This document shows positions 45,763 through 54,543 of a DNA stretch of 64,000 bases, one piece after another. A program made the position numbers and the translations under genes. Every line of letters starts with the position of its first letter. The stretch's first letter is position 1. Source of the stretch: an uncultured Bryobacterales bacterium (GTDB taxonomy: Bacteria > Acidobacteriota > Terriglobia > Bryobacterales > UBA6623); assembly GCA_951813605.1 (NCBI GenBank), contig OX638379.1:6088062-6152061 (forward strand), read 5' to 3'. The notes under the pieces are model-generated. The model searched no databases. It was given only the letters and a program-made list of their open reading frames with translations, and was not told the origin of the DNA.

Positions 45763-47037
45763 ATGCTCCGCATTTTCTCCAGCCGGGACCGCAAGGCCCT
45801 GGATGCGCTCCTTTGGCGACGCTCGACGCGACTGTCTGAGGCCGAGAGGGTGGTCGAGCCCATTCTGGACTCTGTCCGCGAGCGGGGCGACGCAGCCCTG
45901 CTCGAGCACGCCCGCGCGCTGGACGGCCTGCAAAGCGGAACAGTTCGAGTGCCCGCTTCGGAACTGCGCGAGGCCCGCGCGCAGTTGCAGGACGGATTCC
46001 TGGATGCCGTGAGCGTCGCTTCGGCGCGAATCCGCGCGTACGCGGAGCGCCAGATGCCTTCGGAATGGTTCGAGCCAGCCGGGAACGGCATTGAACTCGG
46101 CCAGCTCGTCCGCCCGCTGGACTCCGTCGGAGCGTACATCCCGGGAGGGCGATATCCCCTTCCGTCCACGCTGATGATGGCGGCGGTGCCCGCTCGAGCA
46201 GCCGGCGTGGAGCGTGTCGCTGTTGCATCGCCGAAGCCCTCTCCAGAGACCTTGGGCACGGCCGCTCTGCTAGGTCTCGACGAGGTCTACGCAGTTGGCG
46301 GGGCGCAAGCGATCGCAGCGTTCGCGTTCGGAACGCAATCAATCCCGAGGGTAGACCGTATCGTGGGCCCGGGCAACGCCTACGTGGCGGCGGCGAAGAA
46401 ACTGCTGGCGGGGGAAGCGGGCATCGACTTCGTGGCGGGTCCGACCGAGATCGTTCTCTTGTTCGACGAGGGCGACCCCAGGGCGCTCGCCGCGGACATG
46501 CTGGCGCAAGCCGAGCATGACGTGGATGCCGCCGCCATTCTTCTCACGCCCGCACGAGGCTTGGCGGAAGCGGTTGCGGCGGAAGTCGAACGGCAACTGC
46601 GATCCCTCCCCACACGTGGCGTCGCCTCCGAGGCGATCCGGCGCAACAGCGCCGCCGTTGTCACGGAAAGCATCTCGGAAGCCTGCGCAATCGCGAACCG
46701 ATTCGCTCCGGAGCACCTTGCAGTGAGCGAGTCCGTGCCTCTGGCCGCGATCCGGCACGCAGGAAGCGTCTTTGTCGGCGAGTGGAGCCCGGAAGCCGCG
46801 GGCGACTACGCGGCCGGGCCGAACCACGTTTTGCCCACCGGCGGGAATTCCCGCCTGCGGGGCGGGTTGAGCGTCCTCGACTACGTCAAGATCGTCTCGG
46901 TGCAGAAGCTCTCCGAGCGAGGCCTGCGGCAACTGGCCCCGGCCATTACGACGCTCGCCCGGGCCGAAGGCCTCGAAGCGCATGCGCGCTCGATCGAGAT
47001 CCGATTCGCCCCAGCGGAAGGAGCCGGCCGTGCCTAG
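45763..47037 (+). CDS. hisD: Histidinol dehydrogenase HisD
   Basis: HisD oxidises L-histidinol to L-histidine in two NAD-dependent steps, the last of the pathway. The 424-aa length is typical. VGAYIPGGRYPLPSTLMMAA (about residue 122), GPGNAYVAAAKKLL (204) and the catalytic RFAPEHLAV (about 316) with its Glu-His pair are present. Zn ligands lie in EWSPEAAGDYAAGPNHVLPT near 343. Its stop overlaps the hisC start by a few bases: hisC GTG is at 47030 within hisD. Confidence 0.96.
   Translation: MLRIFSSRDRKALDALLWRRSTRLSEAERVVEPILDSVRERGDAALLEHARALDGLQSGTVRVPASELREARAQLQDGFLDAVSVASARIRAYAERQMPSEWFEPAGNGIELGQLVRPLDSVGAYIPGGRYPLPSTLMMAAVPARAAGVERVAVASPKPSPETLGTAALLGLDEVYAVGGAQAIAAFAFGTQSIPRVDRIVGPGNAYVAAAKKLLAGEAGIDFVAGPTEIVLLFDEGDPRALAADMLAQAEHDVDAAAILLTPARGLAEAVAAEVERQLRSLPTRGVASEAIRRNSAAVVTESISEACAIANRFAPEHLAVSESVPLAAIRHAGSVFVGEWSPEAAGDYAAGPNHVLPTGGNSRLRGGLSVLDYVKIVSVQKLSERGLRQLAPAITTLARAEGLEAHARSIEIRFAPAEGAGRA
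47016..47023 (+). promoter_or_regulatory. Ribosome binding site deciding the hisC GTG start
   Basis: GGAAGGAG lies 6 bases before the GTG at 47030 and inside the end of hisD. It supports GTG 47030 over ATG codons upstream for hisC. Confidence 0.8.
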
Positions 47038-48097
47038 CGCTCCGACACCTCGGGAGGCCGTCCGGCGCATGGCACCGTATAACCCGCCCCTGGAGGGGCG
47101 CGGCGCGAAACTGCGGCTCGATTTCAACGAGAATGTCTCGGGCTGCTCGCCAAAGGTCTTGGAAGTCATGCGAGAGAGCCCCTCGCGCGGTTTCGTCGCT
47201 ACCTATCCCGAGTACAGCGAGGCCCGCCGGAAGCTCGGCGCGCACTTAGGCGTGGATGCCGACCAAGTGATCGTTGGAGCTGGCACGGACGAGGTCATCA
47301 GCGCGGTCATACATGCCTATGTTGACCCTGGAGACGAGGTGATCATCCCCAGCCCGTCATTCAGCATGTTCAAGTTTTACGCTCAGCTCGTCGGCGGCGT
47401 TCCTCGGATGGTGCCTTACCGCGGTCAGGCGTTGTCGTTTCCCACTGACGAAATCGCGCACGCCGTGGGCTCTCGCACGCGCGCTATTCTTATCGCATCG
47501 CCGAACAACCCGACGGGTGGCGTGCTCACCGCCGAGCAAGCGGAACGAATCCTGCAAGTCGCGGACGGCTGTGCCGTCCTCATCGACGAGGCTTACTTCG
47601 ATTTCCACGGGCAGACGATGCTGGGTCTGCTGAAACGGTGGCCCAACCTGTTCGTGGCGCGCACTTTCTCCAAGGCATACGGCATGGCCGGCCTTCGCCT
47701 AGGGGTGCTAGCCTCCCAGGCTGGAAACATCGATGTCGTCCGCAAGGGGCAGTCTCCCTACGGCGTCAACTCGCTCGCTATTCGCTGCGCGCTGGCCGCG
47801 ATCCAAGACACCTCGTACGTGCGAGAGTACGTCCGGGAAGTGCTCCGAGCTCGCGCGTTCCTGTACGGGTCCTTCGACGAACTCGGCATCCCCTACTGGC
47901 CGAGCTGCGCCAATTTCGTACTCTTCGAACTCGGGGCCAAGACGAAGCACGCCTGCATCGCCCTGTCTGACCGGGGCATTCTTATTCGCGACCAGTCGGC
48001 CAACATCCCGGGCACCGCTCGCGTGACTGTCGGCCCGCTGGCGGAGACCGTGCGATTCCTGGCGGAACTCAAGGGAGTGTTGAACGGTGGGCCCTGA
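47030..48097 (+). CDS. hisC: Histidinol-phosphate aminotransferase HisC
   Basis: HisC transfers an amino group from glutamate to imidazole acetol-phosphate. The 355-aa PLP enzyme starts at GTG 47030, backed by a strong ribosome site. LRLDFNENVSGCSP opens the fold, SPNNPTGG near residue 165 and the PLP Lys in TFSKAYGMAGLRLG near 215 are class I/II aminotransferase signatures, and the C-terminus has RILIRDQS-like ILIRDQSANIPGTARVTVG. It ends inside the HAD phosphatase gene with an 11-bp overlap, so the genes are coupled. Confidence 0.95.
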   Translation: MPSAPTPREAVRRMAPYNPPLEGRGAKLRLDFNENVSGCSPKVLEVMRESPSRGFVATYPEYSEARRKLGAHLGVDADQVIVGAGTDEVISAVIHAYVDPGDEVIIPSPSFSMFKFYAQLVGGVPRMVPYRGQALSFPTDEIAHAVGSRTRAILIASPNNPTGGVLTAEQAERILQVADGCAVLIDEAYFDFHGQTMLGLLKRWPNLFVARTFSKAYGMAGLRLGVLASQAGNIDVVRKGQSPYGVNSLAIRCALAAIQDTSYVREYVREVLRARAFLYGSFDELGIPYWPSCANFVLFELGAKTKHACIALSDRGILIRDQSANIPGTARVTVGPLAETVRFLAELKGVLNGGP

Positions 48098-48764
48098 AAT
48101 GATCGTTTTCGACATGGACGGCGTCCTCGTAGACCCTTCCGAGACCTTCCGGCGAGCGCTGATCGAGACGGTGCGCTACTTCGCGGGCATCCGCATGAGC
48201 CAGGACGACATCGTGCGCATCAAGAACCGCGGGGGCTACAATGACGATTCCGAAATCGCTCTGCTAGCGATCCGCTCGGCGGGTGCCGCCGCTGAACCGG
48301 CCGAAATCCGGGAATTCGGACGGGGCCTTTACTGGGGCGACAACGGCGACGGGCTTATTCGGAACGAGCGCTGGCTGGTGCGTGCGGGAGTGCTCGAGCG
48401 CCTCGTCGCCCGACGGCGACTGGGTATCTTCACCGGGCGTGGCATGCAATCGGCGCAGTACACACTGAACCGCTTTTGTCCCTCGATCGAATTCGACCCT
48501 ATCGTCACGAACGAGAAAGTCGAGAACCTCAAGCCGGCTCCTGACGGTCTGCTTCGGATCAAGCGCGAGGTTCCGGGGGTGGAGATGCTCTTCGTGGGTG
48601 ACAATATCGACGACTGCCGCTCGGCCAATTCGGCGGGCGTTCGTTTTGTGGGAATCGCCTCGCGGGAAACCCCGCGGCACGAGGAAACGCGAGCCCTGTT
48701 TGAAGAGCTGGGAGCGGAGGCCGTTCTTGAGAGCGTCAACGAACTGGAGGATTGCTTGCGATGA
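48087..48764 (+). CDS. HAD-family phosphatase, candidate histidinol-phosphatase
   Basis: The 225-aa HAD enzyme has nucleophile motif DMDGVLVD at residues 9-16, motif 2 FTGRGM near 115 (Thr), the Lys-bearing NLKPAPDG near 148 and motif 4 GDNIDDC near 171. It starts at GTG 48087 (next ATG 48099) inside the hisC end and stops as hisB begins (ATGA). Lying between hisC and hisB, its most economical role is dephosphorylation of histidinol phosphate, the step otherwise lacking in the operon. A PHP enzyme elsewhere at 14.5 kb could do the same, so the assignment is inference. Confidence 0.85.
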   Translation: MGPEMIVFDMDGVLVDPSETFRRALIETVRYFAGIRMSQDDIVRIKNRGGYNDDSEIALLAIRSAGAAAEPAEIREFGRGLYWGDNGDGLIRNERWLVRAGVLERLVARRRLGIFTGRGMQSAQYTLNRFCPSIEFDPIVTNEKVENLKPAPDGLLRIKREVPGVEMLFVGDNIDDCRSANSAGVRFVGIASRETPRHEETRALFEELGAEAVLESVNELEDCLR

Positions 48765-49369
48765 GTCCGCCGCGCACCGCCAAGGTCGAGCGGAACACGA
48801 AGGAGACGCGCATCGCGGCGGAACTGACCATTGACGGCAAGGGCCGGTACGATGTGCGAACCGGCATTCGGTTTCTCGACCACATGCTCGAGTCATTCGC
48901 GAGGCACGGAGGATTCGATCTCGCGCTGCATGCAGACGGCGACCTCGACGTTGACCAGCATCACACCGTAGAGGATTGCGGCATCGTTCTGGGACAGGCG
49001 TTCGCGGCAGCGCTCGGGGACAAGGTGGGAATCCTCCGGTCAGGGTACTTTCTAATGCCGATGGACGAGTCGCTGGCAGCGGCGGCCGTCGACCTGGGGG
49101 GGCGGCCCGCGCTCGTCTACCACGCCCCTGCCCGATTTCGGTTCGTAGGCGACCTGCAGGCAGAGCTGCTGCACGACTTCTTCGACGGCTTTGCCGTCCA
49201 TTGCGGCGCCAACGTGCATCTCCGTGTTCTGTACGGACGTTCGAGCCATCACCGGATTGAAGCGCTTTTCAAGTGCTGGGCCAAGGCCATGCGCTTCGCC
49301 TGCGCCAAGGATCCGCAGCTGAAGGACCAGCTGCCAAGCACGAAAGGCGTGCTTGCGAGAGGGGCGTGA
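48761..49369 (+). CDS. hisB: Imidazoleglycerol-phosphate dehydratase HisB
   Basis: HisB removes water from imidazole glycerol phosphate. The 202-aa protein starts at ATG 48761 (ATGA overlap with the HAD stop) and is the monofunctional form. Mn-binding motifs are HHTVEDC near residue 68 and HHRIEALFK near 164. FLDHMLESFARHGGFD near residue 37 is the other hallmark. The downstream hisH starts 1 bp after the stop. Confidence 0.95.
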   Translation: MSPPRTAKVERNTKETRIAAELTIDGKGRYDVRTGIRFLDHMLESFARHGGFDLALHADGDLDVDQHHTVEDCGIVLGQAFAAALGDKVGILRSGYFLMPMDESLAAAAVDLGGRPALVYHAPARFRFVGDLQAELLHDFFDGFAVHCGANVHLRVLYGRSSHHRIEALFKCWAKAMRFACAKDPQLKDQLPSTKGVLARGA

Positions 49370-49370
49370 G

Positions 49371-49976
49371 ATGACGGCTGTCTTCGACTACGGAGCCGGC
49401 AACCTACGCTCGGTGGCAAACACGCTCCAAAGTGTGTCGGCACCGTTCGAGATCGTCTCGGACGCGGCCGGGCTGGAAGCAGCCACGCGGATCATCCTTC
49501 CGGGCGTCGGCCACTACGGCCAGTTGCTTCGGTCGCTCGACAAGTTGCATGTGCGGGAGGCCTTTCGCGAGCGGATCGCCGCAGGCGTTCCGTTCCTGGG
49601 AATTTGCCTTGGCTTGCAAGCGCTTTTCGAGAGCAGCGAAGAGGCTCCCGACTGTGGCCTGGGAATCTACCGCGGGCGGGTGGTCCGGTTCCCCAGGGAT
49701 GCGCGAGTGCCTCACATGGGTTGGAACCGGCTCAGTATTCAGGGGGCGGCGCGCCTGCTGCGCGGTATCGGCGAGCGTCCCTACGTCTATTTCGCCAACA
49801 GCTACTATGTGCCCGAAGCCGCCGCCGGGCCTCGCGCCGCCGCCCTCTGCGCGTACGCCGGCCAGACCTTCTGCGCGGCGCTCGAGTGCGGTAACGTCTT
49901 CGGGGTTCAGTTCCATCCGGAGAAGTCGGGCCCGCTCGGCCAGCGGATCGTACGCAATTTCCTCCAGCTGCAGTGA
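49371..49976 (+). CDS. hisH: Imidazole glycerol phosphate synthase glutaminase subunit HisH
   Basis: HisH hydrolyses glutamine and channels ammonia to HisF. From ATG 49371 (GAGAGGGG upstream) the protein is 201 aa. The class I glutaminase triad is Cys in FLGICLGLQALF near residue 82, and His-Glu in VQFHPEKSG near 183. GAGNLRSVANTLQ near the N-terminus is typical. hisF starts 4 bp after the stop; hisA, which usually lies between them, is missing. Confidence 0.95.
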   Translation: MTAVFDYGAGNLRSVANTLQSVSAPFEIVSDAAGLEAATRIILPGVGHYGQLLRSLDKLHVREAFRERIAAGVPFLGICLGLQALFESSEEAPDCGLGIYRGRVVRFPRDARVPHMGWNRLSIQGAARLLRGIGERPYVYFANSYYVPEAAAGPRAAALCAYAGQTFCAALECGNVFGVQFHPEKSGPLGQRIVRNFLQLQ

Positions 49977-49980
49977 CGCC

Positions 49981-50751
49981 GTGCTGACGAAGCGCATCAT
50001 TCCCTGTCTGGACGTGACGGCCGGTCGCGTCGTGAAGGGCATCAATTTCGTGGGGCTGCGAGACGCCGGGGACCCGGTAGAACTGAGCGACCGCTACAAC
50101 AAGGACGGCGCCGACGAGCTGGTGTTTCTCGACATCACGGCATCGAGCGACTACCGCGACACGATGGCGGACGTGGTCGAGCGCACGTCGCGCAAGGTGT
50201 TCATCCCCCTCACGGTAGGCGGCGGGATTCGTTCCGTGGCCGATGCCCGCAAGATCCTCATGGCTGGTGCCGACAAGGTCTCGGTCAACACCGCTGCGGT
50301 GGAGCGCCCGGAACTCATCCGCGAACTGTCCGAGGAATTCGGTGCCCAGGCCGTGGTGCTGGCCATCGACGCCCGGCGTGCCGCAGCGGGCCTCTGGACA
50401 GTGAACACTTACGGAGGCCGCAGAGATACAGGCGGCGACGCGATCGAGTGGGCGCAACAAGGCGAGTCGCTGGGCGCGGGCGAGATACTCCTCACATCGA
50501 TGGACGCCGACGGCACCCAGGCGGGCTACGACTGTGAGTTGACGCGGGCGATCGCGAAAGCGACGCACATACCGATCATCGCCAGCGGCGGCGGCGGCAC
50601 GCCCGCGGATTTCGTGCGGGTGCTGACCGACGGGCGAGCAGACGCCGCCCTGGCGGCTTCGATCTTCCACTACGGCACCTACACGTCCAACGGCCTCAAG
50701 CAATTGCTCGCCAACGAAGGCATCCCGGTCCGCCTCTTGGACACCAGCTAG
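49981..50751 (+). CDS. hisF: Imidazole glycerol phosphate synthase cyclase subunit HisF
   Basis: HisF uses ammonia from HisH to form imidazole glycerol phosphate and AICAR from PRFAR. The 256-aa TIM barrel starts at GTG 49981, with the family opening LTKRIIPCLDVTAGRVVKG. Catalytic Asp residues lie in CLDV near residue 11 and TSMDADGT near 178. TVGGGIRSV and ASGGGGTPADF bind phosphate. It closes the his operon. hisA, hisG and hisE must be elsewhere in the genome. Confidence 0.96.
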   Translation: MLTKRIIPCLDVTAGRVVKGINFVGLRDAGDPVELSDRYNKDGADELVFLDITASSDYRDTMADVVERTSRKVFIPLTVGGGIRSVADARKILMAGADKVSVNTAAVERPELIRELSEEFGAQAVVLAIDARRAAAGLWTVNTYGGRRDTGGDAIEWAQQGESLGAGEILLTSMDADGTQAGYDCELTRAIAKATHIPIIASGGGGTPADFVRVLTDGRADAALAASIFHYGTYTSNGLKQLLANEGIPVRLLDTS

Positions 50752-51155
50752 CGGCGCGGTTCCGCAGAGGCGCTGCCCGCTCCGGGCCGCCCCCTTCGCA
50801 AGGGTCTCGACCGCTGACATACCCCTGACCATTTCTGGATCGGCTGCGCACCGCGGTCGTGCCCCGCGTCGCGAAACTAGTGCGATATCGCCATCAACGA
50901 ACCTTGAACCGACGCGAGATCCCGTTCCTCGACAATGCAATGCCCTTCGAGGCGCCTGCAAGACGGAACAGGCTGGAGTGCGTGCATCCAACGCATGGCG
51001 GCCTGGTGCAGAGCGCTTGGCAGGCGGGCCCCCGCGACGACGAATTGCCGATTGCACGACGCGCACGCCTAAAGTGTCGTAACCTGTTTTGCTACGGCCG
51101 CGCCTAAATGTCTAACACATGGGACACAGGTGCCGCTCGCCGCTGCCGCTCCTGA
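50752..51155. other. Intergenic stretch between hisF and the sigma factor gene
   Basis: About 400 bp with no supportable gene. No hairpin with T-run follows hisF. The promoter for the sigma-factor operon should be near 51060-51140; an ECF-type autoregulated promoter is expected, but no AAC(TTT)-like -35 could be recognised. Confidence 0.45.
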
Positions 51156-51773
51156 ATGCTGGTTGAACCCGAGACAATCGTGAGGGCCCAATCGGGAGAC
51201 GAGGAAGCCTTTACGGAGATCATTCGGGCCTACCGCAAGCGCATCTTGGGCACGGTATACCGGATGATCAGTCGCGGAGACGACGTGGAGGATGTCGGCC
51301 AGGAAGTCTTCGTTCGGCTGTACGACTCGCTCAAGCAACTCAGGACACCGCAGGTATTCGAGCCATGGCTCTACCGTCTGACGATCAACGCCTGCTACGA
51401 CTACCTGCGCAGAAAGCGCAGGGAGATCGGTGTTAGGATGGCGGATCTCAAGGAGGAGCAGGTCATCGCGGTGGACGCGGCGCTGAGTGGCAAGAAGGCA
51501 CTGGAGGAGAGCGAAAAGCAGAGCGCGAGGGAACTTCTGGAACTGATGCTAAACCGGGTCTCCAAGGAGGACCGAGTGCTGCTGACACTGAAGGAGATCC
51601 AAGGACTGAGCTTGAAGGAGTTGAGCGTGGTTTACAAGGTCAACACGAACGCCCTGAAGGTACGCCTTTTCCGCGCGCGCAAGCGCGCCTTGCGAGCCTA
51701 CAACGAACTGACTGAGGAAGCCAGGCAACAACTGCTGAAGCGGAAGGAGGTAAGCCGTGGCAGCCAATCGTGA
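51156..51773 (+). CDS. ECF-type RNA polymerase sigma factor (RpoE-like)
   Basis: The 205-aa protein has sigma region 2 (RGDDVEDVGQEVFVRLYDSL, about residues 41-60, and YRLTINACYDYLRRKRRE near 79-96) and region 4 (EIQGLSLKELSVVYKVNTN and ALKVRLFRARKRALRAY, about 149-188). Region 3 is missing, as in extracytoplasmic function factors. It would direct RNA polymerase to envelope-stress promoters. The next gene starts 17 bp inside its end (GTG 51757), so the sigma factor and its likely antagonist are coupled. Confidence 0.92.
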   Translation: MLVEPETIVRAQSGDEEAFTEIIRAYRKRILGTVYRMISRGDDVEDVGQEVFVRLYDSLKQLRTPQVFEPWLYRLTINACYDYLRRKRREIGVRMADLKEEQVIAVDAALSGKKALEESEKQSARELLELMLNRVSKEDRVLLTLKEIQGLSLKELSVVYKVNTNALKVRLFRARKRALRAYNELTEEARQQLLKRKEVSRGSQS

Positions 51774-52101
51774 TCAGTACCTGAACCGCCTGTTCGGAGT
51801 TTACAAAGAGCTTCTAGGCGACTTCGAGCCGTCTCCGGCCTTCGTCGCCGAGGTTCGGGCGAAGATCGATTCGCGCGAGCAGGAGAGAGCCAGTTGGGCG
51901 TCTTATTTGATCGCTTGGTCACCCCGCTTGGCGATCGCTTCATTCGCTGTCGCGGCGCTGCTGGTCGCATCGCAATGGATGCCCATCGGGAACGAGAGCG
52001 ATTCAGCGCTGCTGGATTCCAGCTACGTTGACGTACTCGCCTTGGATTCCATGGAGGAGCAAGACGAGGCCCTCTGGGTGCTCGCGGAAAACGGCAAATG
52101 A
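51757..52101 (+). CDS. Single-pass membrane protein, probable anti-sigma factor
   Basis: This 114-aa protein starts at GTG 51757 with GGAAGGAGG at 51742-51750, 6 bases upstream. Residues 1-48 are charged and cytoplasmic in type, a membrane helix covers LAIASFAVAALLVASQWMP (about residues 54-72), and an acidic tail of 40 residues follows (DSSYVDVLALDSMEEQDEAL). There is no zinc-binding HxxxCxxC motif. Position directly after an ECF sigma factor and topology suggest a membrane anti-sigma factor that releases sigma on envelope stress. The family was not recognised. Confidence 0.65.
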   Translation: MAANRDQYLNRLFGVYKELLGDFEPSPAFVAEVRAKIDSREQERASWASYLIAWSPRLAIASFAVAALLVASQWMPIGNESDSALLDSSYVDVLALDSMEEQDEALWVLAENGK

Positions 52102-52523
52102 CGAACGGTCAGACTAGGAAGCGAGCGGCGCTGTGGCTAGCGGCGGTGTTCGTAGCCGGCGCAGTTCTGGGAATTGCTGCGACACGCTTCCACGACGGCA
52201 GGCCTGATGCCAGGGGTAGTTTGTCGCCACGCGAATACCGTTCGCAGTTGCTCGAGAAACTGAGTAGAGACCTCGGGCTAGACGAGGGCCAGCAGCAGCA
52301 GGTCGAGGCGATCCTCGACGAGATCGGAGAGCGCTTCCGGGCAGTGCGGGAAGCGATCGAACCCGAGTTCGAGGCCATACGCGGTGAGCGGGCCGACCGC
52401 ATCATGTCCGTGTTGGATCAAGGGCAGCGTGCGAAGTACCAGACGATCCTGGAAGAGCGCGAGCGCAGGCGCGAGGCACATGCTGCTCGCCACTCAAGCA
52501 AAGGAGCCAGGGAGCGCCCCTAG
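52098..52523 (+). CDS. Spy/ZraP-like periplasmic protein
   Basis: The 141-aa protein starts ATGA-overlapping the previous gene. A membrane helix or signal (LWLAAVFVAGAVLGIAATRF, residues about 12-31) is followed by a long helical domain with REYRSQLLEKLSRDLGLDEG, QQQQVEAILDEIGERFRAVR and VLDQGQRAKYQTILEERERR. This two-helix amphipathic layout with a repeated L(D/S)xxQ pattern is that of the CpxP/Spy/ZraP family of periplasmic chaperones and stress sensors. It would work as an envelope-stress chaperone or feedback inhibitor of the sigma module. Confidence 0.75.
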   Translation: MTNGQTRKRAALWLAAVFVAGAVLGIAATRFHDGRPDARGSLSPREYRSQLLEKLSRDLGLDEGQQQQVEAILDEIGERFRAVREAIEPEFEAIRGERADRIMSVLDQGQRAKYQTILEERERRREAHAARHSSKGARERP

Positions 52524-52999
52524 AATCGCTGCCTTGCAGCTGGCTGCGGCGGCAGGAACTCGCCACCCGACTCCAGGGTTCGGAGAGCTAGGCATCGTCG
52601 CAAGACGTCCCTCTCGCCTTCATGAGTCAGGGCGGCAATCGCAGCTCTAGGGGCAAGCCAAGCGGTATCGCGCACTTCCTTGGAAGGCCCGAATCTGCCC
52701 TCCCGAGTCGCGACCATTTCGAAGTAGACGACGACCTTGGGCCGGCCGCCTACGTGGTAGTGCAGGAGTTCGATGAATTTCCCGATTTCGGCCTCGCAGC
52801 CGGTCTCCTCGAGAACTTCGCGCTGGGCCGCCCGCTCCCAGTCCTCTCCTGGTTCGAGTTTGCCCTTGGGAAGGCAGCACTCGTCCCGGGTATGCCGGTC
52901 ACGGTAGATGACGGCGATTTCGCGCCGCTGCCGGTCCCGCCAGACAAGCCCCCCAGCAGCCCGGATGAGTTCAGTTTTCACGCCGGTTGACACAGGCAT
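52520..52999 (-). CDS. Nudix hydrolase
   Basis: The 159-aa protein starts at ATG 52999, 5 bp after the gpmI stop (an in-frame GTG at 53065 lies inside gpmI). The Nudix box GKLEPGEDWERAAQREVLEE followed by TG (about residues 48-69) fits GX5EX7REUXEEXGU. RAAGGLVW and the ISVI-type strand precede it. Such enzymes cleave NDP-X substrates, often diadenosine polyphosphates or oxidised nucleotides. The 3' end overlaps the Spy-like gene by 4 bp in convergent orientation. Close linkage to gpmI suggests co-expression. Confidence 0.88.
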   Translation of the reverse strand: MPVSTGVKTELIRAAGGLVWRDRQRREIAVIYRDRHTRDECCLPKGKLEPGEDWERAAQREVLEETGCEAEIGKFIELLHYHVGGRPKVVVYFEMVATREGRFGPSKEVRDTAWLAPRAAIAALTHEGERDVLRRCLALRTLESGGEFLPPQPAARQRF

Positions 53000-53004
53000 C
53001 CCGC

Positions 53005-54543
53005 TCAGGCTGCCATGCGCAAGTCGCGACCGGTCATTTCCGGCGGCTGCCTGACGCCTAGGCATCCCAGGATCGTGGGCGCTATATCTCGCAATGACCC
53101 GCCCGCTGCCAGGCTGCCCCGATGCTCCCCGACCAATACAAGCGGTACCGGGAAGGTCGTGTGGTACGTGTGCGGACCACCTGTAACTGGATCAACCATA
53201 AGATCGGCGTTACCGTGATCGGCAGTCACGATCCATTGACCGCCCCGTCGCTGCAGCGCCGACTCAATTCGGCCTAGGCAGCCGTCGACTGTCTCGCATG
53301 CCTTGATAGCGGCCTCCAGCACGCCAGCGTGGCCAACCATGTCACCGTTAGCGAAATTCACCACGATCAGTTCGAATGACTCGCTCTCAATTCCCTTCTC
53401 GACCGCGTCGCACACTCCGGCGGCACTCATCTCGGGCTGCAAGTCGTAGGTCGCGACCTTCGGGGACGGCACCATCATGCGTTCCTCGCCCGCGTAGGGA
53501 CGCTCCCTTCCGCCGTTGAAGAAGTAGGTAACGTGCGGGTACTTTTCCGTCTCCGCCACACGGAGATTCCTCCAGCCCTGATCCGCGCACAGTTCGCCGA
53601 GGATCCGATCAGGGAATTGCGGGCCGACGACTGCCGGGTAGGGGTAGCTGCGCTCGTACTGGGTCATCGTCACGTAGTGCAGGCCCCGGGGCACAAGGGC
53701 GCGACTAACCCCTTCCGGTTCCGGGTCGTTGAGAGCTGCTGTCATCTGGCGAGCCCGGTCGGCGCGGAAATTGAAGAACACTACTGCGTCGCCGTCGCGA
53801 ACGCGCCCGACGGGATTTCCGTCGGCGTCCGCCATGACTGTAGGCATGATGAACTCATCGGTCACTCCAGCCGCGTACGATTCTTCGAGCGCCGCCACTG
53901 CGTCCGCCGCGAGGGGGCCCTCTCCGGCGACAATGGCACGAAAGGCTTTGTCAACGCGGTGCCAGCGGCGGTCGCGATCCATCGCGTAGTAGCGGCCGCT
54001 TACAGTGGCAAGTCGGCCGGACCCGATCTCCGCCATCCGCTCTAAGAGTTCCGCCAGGTAACCGACGCCGCTGTCCGGCGGTGTGTCACGTCCGTCCGTG
54101 AAAGCATGAACGAAGACATCTTCGACTCCCTCCTTGCGAGCAACCTCCAGCAACGCGTAAAGGTGGGCCGCCTGAGAATGTACGCCGCCATCGCTCACCA
54201 AGCCCAAGAGATGCAAGGCGCTCTTCCTCGCATGGGCCATTGCCCCCTGAAGGGCCGGATTCTCGCCGAGTCGACGGGTCCGGATCAGCTCGTCGATGCG
54301 TGTGATGTCCATTTGGATGATGCGTCCAGAACCGATGTTCAGATGACCGACCTCGCTGTTGCCCATCTGCCCGTCCGGCAGGCCTACGTAAGGCCCGTCG
54401 GTACGGATCAAAGTTCTGGGATTGGTCCGCCACAGGCGGTCAAAGTTGGGCGTCCGAGCCAAAGCAACAGCGTTGTTGGTCGGGTCTGGGTTCTGCCCCC
54501 AACCGTCCATGATCGTCAGCACAAGTGGTTTGGCGGGCGCCAT
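53005..54543 (-). CDS. gpmI: 2,3-Bisphosphoglycerate-independent phosphoglycerate mutase GpmI
   Basis: GpmI interconverts 3-phosphoglycerate and 2-phosphoglycerate in glycolysis, using two Mn2+ ions. The 512-aa length is typical. LVLTIMDGWGQNPD opens the phosphatase domain, the phosphoserine nucleophile is Ser63 in GQMGNSEVGH, and the second metal cluster has NFANGDMVGHAGVLEAAIKA and WIVTADHGNAD near residue 440. It lies upstream of the Nudix gene in the same direction. The 5' side is a 900-bp gene-poor stretch. Confidence 0.95.
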   Translation of the reverse strand: MAPAKPLVLTIMDGWGQNPDPTNNAVALARTPNFDRLWRTNPRTLIRTDGPYVGLPDGQMGNSEVGHLNIGSGRIIQMDITRIDELIRTRRLGENPALQGAMAHARKSALHLLGLVSDGGVHSQAAHLYALLEVARKEGVEDVFVHAFTDGRDTPPDSGVGYLAELLERMAEIGSGRLATVSGRYYAMDRDRRWHRVDKAFRAIVAGEGPLAADAVAALEESYAAGVTDEFIMPTVMADADGNPVGRVRDGDAVVFFNFRADRARQMTAALNDPEPEGVSRALVPRGLHYVTMTQYERSYPYPAVVGPQFPDRILGELCADQGWRNLRVAETEKYPHVTYFFNGGRERPYAGEERMMVPSPKVATYDLQPEMSAAGVCDAVEKGIESESFELIVVNFANGDMVGHAGVLEAAIKACETVDGCLGRIESALQRRGGQWIVTADHGNADLMVDPVTGGPHTYHTTFPVPLVLVGEHRGSLAAGGSLRDIAPTILGCLGVRQPPEMTGRDLRMAA

